Positions 4,526-5,044 of a stretch of DNA of 5,044 nt are shown piece by piece. The position numbers were made by a program, and so were the translations under genes. The DNA is from Nitriliruptoraceae bacterium (lineage in GTDB: Bacteria > Actinomycetota > Nitriliruptoria > Nitriliruptorales > Nitriliruptoraceae), in NCBI GenBank assembly GCA_007134165.1, contig SLLJ01000029.1:1-5044 (forward strand), given 5' to 3'. Numbering within the stretch: the first letter of the stretch is position 1; each line of letters starts with the position of its first letter. A model generated the notes under the pieces. The model was not told the DNA's origin. It searched no databases and saw only the letters and a list, made by a program, of their open reading frames with translations.

Positions 4526-5044
4526 TCAGTGCCCGCCGGCCGCCGAAGGAGGTGCGGTGGCACGCGCGTCGTCGGCCAGACCCGGCAGTCCGCCGCGGCC
4601 CCGTGCCCGTCGAGGCCCTCGGCGAACCGCCTCGGTGACCGCCTCCGCAGCGAGGTGGGCGACAAGGTCGACGCTCGCCGCGATGCGGTTCGTCGCCAGG
4701 CAGAACAGCGCGTCGCCGTCGGCGCTGGTGTGCGCGGGACGCAGGGCGCGGGCCAACCCGCTGTGCCCGAGGTCAGCGACCCGGTGTGCGTCCCGCTTGT
4801 CGAGCTGGGCATCGGTGACGATGCAGCCAACCACCGTGTTCGCCGACGGCCCGACCTGCGGCCCGGCGCCCTCGTCGGGCCGGAACAGGGCTCCGCCGTG
4901 GGTCGGGAAACGGGGCACGTCGTGCCCCACCCGTGCGCGGGCCAGCCACCGGCCGTCTTCGTCGACCACCTCGCCGACCGCGTTGTTGGCGATCAGCACC
5001 CCGACGGTGACGCCAGCCGCCCGCCGCACGGCGATGCCCTGCCC
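4526..5044 (-). CDS. P1-family (S58, DmpA/NylC-type) autoprocessing peptidase, N-terminal part missing
   Basis: The frame is open at the right edge, and the 172 visible residues are the C-terminal part of a protein usually over 300 residues long. The family is made as a precursor that cleaves itself, so that the new N-terminal Ser or Thr of the small subunit is the nucleophile. Members act as aminopeptidases, D-esterases, beta-peptidases or nylon-oligomer hydrolases. Visible are TVGVLIANNAVGEV, matching the family's VNxxG strand, and ANTVVG with the putative Asn-Thr cleavage site (codons 4840-4835). VTDAQLDKRDAHRVADLGHSG, ARALRPAHT and DGDALFCLAT follow. The Thr to first Asp of DGD distance is 39 residues, as between T267 and D306 of NylC. 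The GTG at 5029 is internal. After the final conserved helix (about 4650-4620) comes an Arg/Gly/Ala/Pro-rich tail of about 30 residues that looks unconserved. The substrate is unknown. Confidence 0.87.
   Translation of the reverse strand, partial: GQGIAVRRAAGVTVGVLIANNAVGEVVDEDGRWLARARVGHDVPRFPTHGGALFRPDEGAGPQVGPSANTVVGCIVTDAQLDKRDAHRVADLGHSGLARALRPAHTSADGDALFCLATNRIAASVDLVAHLAAEAVTEAVRRGPRRARGRGGLPGLADDARATAPPSAAGGH
4835..4840 (-). other. Predicted autocleavage site Asn-Thr of the P1 peptidase
   Basis: AAC-ACG on the minus strand encodes Asn-Thr within SANTVVG. In NylC-type members the bond before Thr is cleaved and the Thr becomes the nucleophile; DmpA uses Gly-Ser. The downstream VTDA and DGD motifs sit at family spacing. 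The assignment is by motif only. Confidence 0.65.

Noticed and set aside
4363..4830. Extension of the glycosylase frame upstream to 4830
   Set aside because: The added 156 codons have no similarity to the family and overlap the peptidase gene out of frame. The ATG at 4362 has a proper GGGAG site and a normal family length.
1..5044. CRISPR arrays, tRNA or rRNA genes, insertion sequences, phage or defence genes
   Set aside because: I looked for repeat-spacer periodicity, transposase-like proteins, terminal inverted repeats and structural RNA hallmarks, and found none.

Overview
The window is a compact, very GC-rich stretch with GGAG-type ribosome binding sites and GTG starts. It carries a BldD-type regulator, a gene family typical of Actinomycetota, so the source is most likely an actinobacterium. 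Placement near the Acidimicrobiia is a guess from the overall look of the proteins. Coding density is close to complete, and the only sizeable non-coding stretch is 163 bp (4363-4525). I see no tRNA or rRNA genes, CRISPR arrays, insertion sequences or phage genes. This looks like a core chromosomal region, not an accessory island.

Layout, left to right. The 3' part of a BldD-like regulator (1-451, +) runs in from the left edge and keeps the cyclic-di-GMP binding signature. It converges, with 21 bp between, on a minus-strand block. Read in the direction of transcription, that block is tsaE (3645-3073), tsaB (3079-2342), tsaD (2340-1315) and a two-domain GNAT acetyltransferase (1318-473). The junctions are a 7-nt overlap, a 1-nt gap and an ATGA overlap, so the four genes form one tightly coupled operon. 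Upstream of it on the same strand is a divergent family-4-like uracil-DNA glycosylase (4362-3712). Upstream again is the 3' part of a P1-family (DmpA/NylC-type, S58) autoprocessing peptidase that runs off the right edge (5044-4526).

TsaE, TsaB and TsaD are three of the four proteins bacteria need to make N6-threonylcarbamoyladenosine (t6A) at position 37 of ANN-decoding tRNAs. The fourth, TsaC, is not in the window. The rimI acetyltransferase gene that often sits between tsaB and tsaD is absent. A larger, different GNAT follows tsaD instead.

The observation most worth following up is the glycosylase. Its four Fe-S cysteines, stacking Phe and C-terminal His motif are kept. The catalytic Glu of motif 1 is Ser, and the uracil-reading Asn is Thr. 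It may therefore have another substrate specificity or a non-glycosylase role. No wholly unknown system is evident.
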